A stretch of 5,039 nt of DNA from the NCBI GenBank assembly GCA_014729315.1, contig WJKD01000477.1, forward strand, positions 1-5,039, given 5' to 3'. Source of the stretch: Promethearchaeota archaeon (lineage in GTDB: Archaea; Asgardarchaeota; Lokiarchaeia; Sigynarchaeales; SOKP01). The notes under the pieces are model-generated. The model was given only the letters and a program-made list of their open reading frames with translations. It was not told the DNA's origin and ran no database searches. Positions 4,751 to 5,039 of the stretch are shown here, in pieces. The number at the start of each line of letters is the position of its first letter. Positions within the stretch are counted from its first letter, which is position 1. A program made the translations under genes and the position numbers.

Positions 4751-5039
4751 TTAATCTTCGCTCTTCCCTAAAAGAATGACTTTATATGTCTTATAACCCA
4801 AGTTAATAACAATCACTACGAATAACGCACCAAAAACATATACGAAGGCTGTCATAACAGTCAGAAATTCGACCAGATTCAAAGCTACGAATATGATATT
4901 AAGAACATAACCAACTAGAAAAAATGCAATTAAAATTTGAATGATTAACCATTTTTTAATCAGTTTTGTTCCCGGAAAAAGTTCCTTTATTTTTTTAATA
5001 ATGATAAGACTATATATAAACAATATAATGCCAATGATA
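4751..5039 (-). CDS. Three-helix membrane protein, 5' end cut by the window edge
   Basis: The frame is open to the right edge and ends at TAA 4751, giving about 95 visible residues. A TTG at 5021-5023 could serve as a start, but it lies inside the first hydrophobic helix (IIGIILFIYSLIII), so the true start is probably beyond the edge. Three membrane helices are visible: that one, WLIIQILIAFFLVGYVLNII and FLTVMTAFVYVFGALFVVIV. A loop with ELFPGTKLIKKW separates the first two, and a short tail (YKTYKVILLGKSED) follows the third. The pattern, with FFLVGY in the second helix and FGALFV in the third, resembles the N-terminal membrane domains of some archaeal sensor histidine kinases. Here no PAS or kinase domain follows, so it is a stand-alone or truncated version. 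Function is unknown. It is probably upstream in the same transcription unit as the longin-like gene. Confidence 0.7.
   Translation of the reverse strand, partial: IIGIILFIYSLIIIKKIKELFPGTKLIKKWLIIQILIAFFLVGYVLNIIFVALNLVEFLTVMTAFVYVFGALFVVIVINLGYKTYKVILLGKSED

Overview
The window is a strongly AT-rich piece of an archaeal chromosome. The firmest evidence is a complete TATA-binding protein gene (773-1411, minus strand) with both direct repeats, plus TATA-box-like promoters with short or nearly absent leaders in front of several genes. A small longin/roadblock-like protein (4287-4685), a long VTT/DedA membrane protein and remnants of 23-residue leucine-rich repeats are all common in Asgard archaea, so a Lokiarchaeia-like genome is my best guess. 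That placement is inference; no rRNA or other phylogenetic marker apart from TBP is present.

Layout from left to right: (1) 1-620 holds no convincing intact gene. The plus strand carries a decayed leucine-rich-repeat gene (about 62-440) with a 69-nt period, in-frame stops and frameshifts. It abuts what looks like the N-terminal fragment of an unrelated minus-strand gene (about 437-583). (2) 773-1411 is TBP on the minus strand, with a hairpin/T-run terminator behind it. (3) 1412-1760 is an AT-rich non-coding stretch with the TBP promoter, a 19-nt-period tandem repeat and three copies of GCTTTATAAA. (4) 1761-2642 is a VTT/DedA-family membrane protein on the minus strand. (5) Divergent from it, 2741-3475 is a glycerophosphodiester phosphodiesterase, followed by a metallo-beta-lactamase-fold hydrolase (3539-4204), both on the plus strand. 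(6) Convergent to these, on the minus strand, come a three-helix membrane protein cut by the right edge (4751-5039) and then the longin-like protein (4287-4685), probably co-transcribed in that order.

Possible working relations: the VTT protein and the phosphodiesterase share a divergent promoter region of about 100 bp, and both could act on membrane lipids (lipid movement and head-group turnover). The hydrolase next to them has an intact metal site but no assignable substrate. The membrane protein and longin-like protein may form a small sensing or trafficking pair. I found no defence system, CRISPR array, mobile element or RNA gene, and nothing that clearly amounts to a new biological system. 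The most unusual parts are the gene graveyard at the left and the repeat-rich region upstream of TBP.
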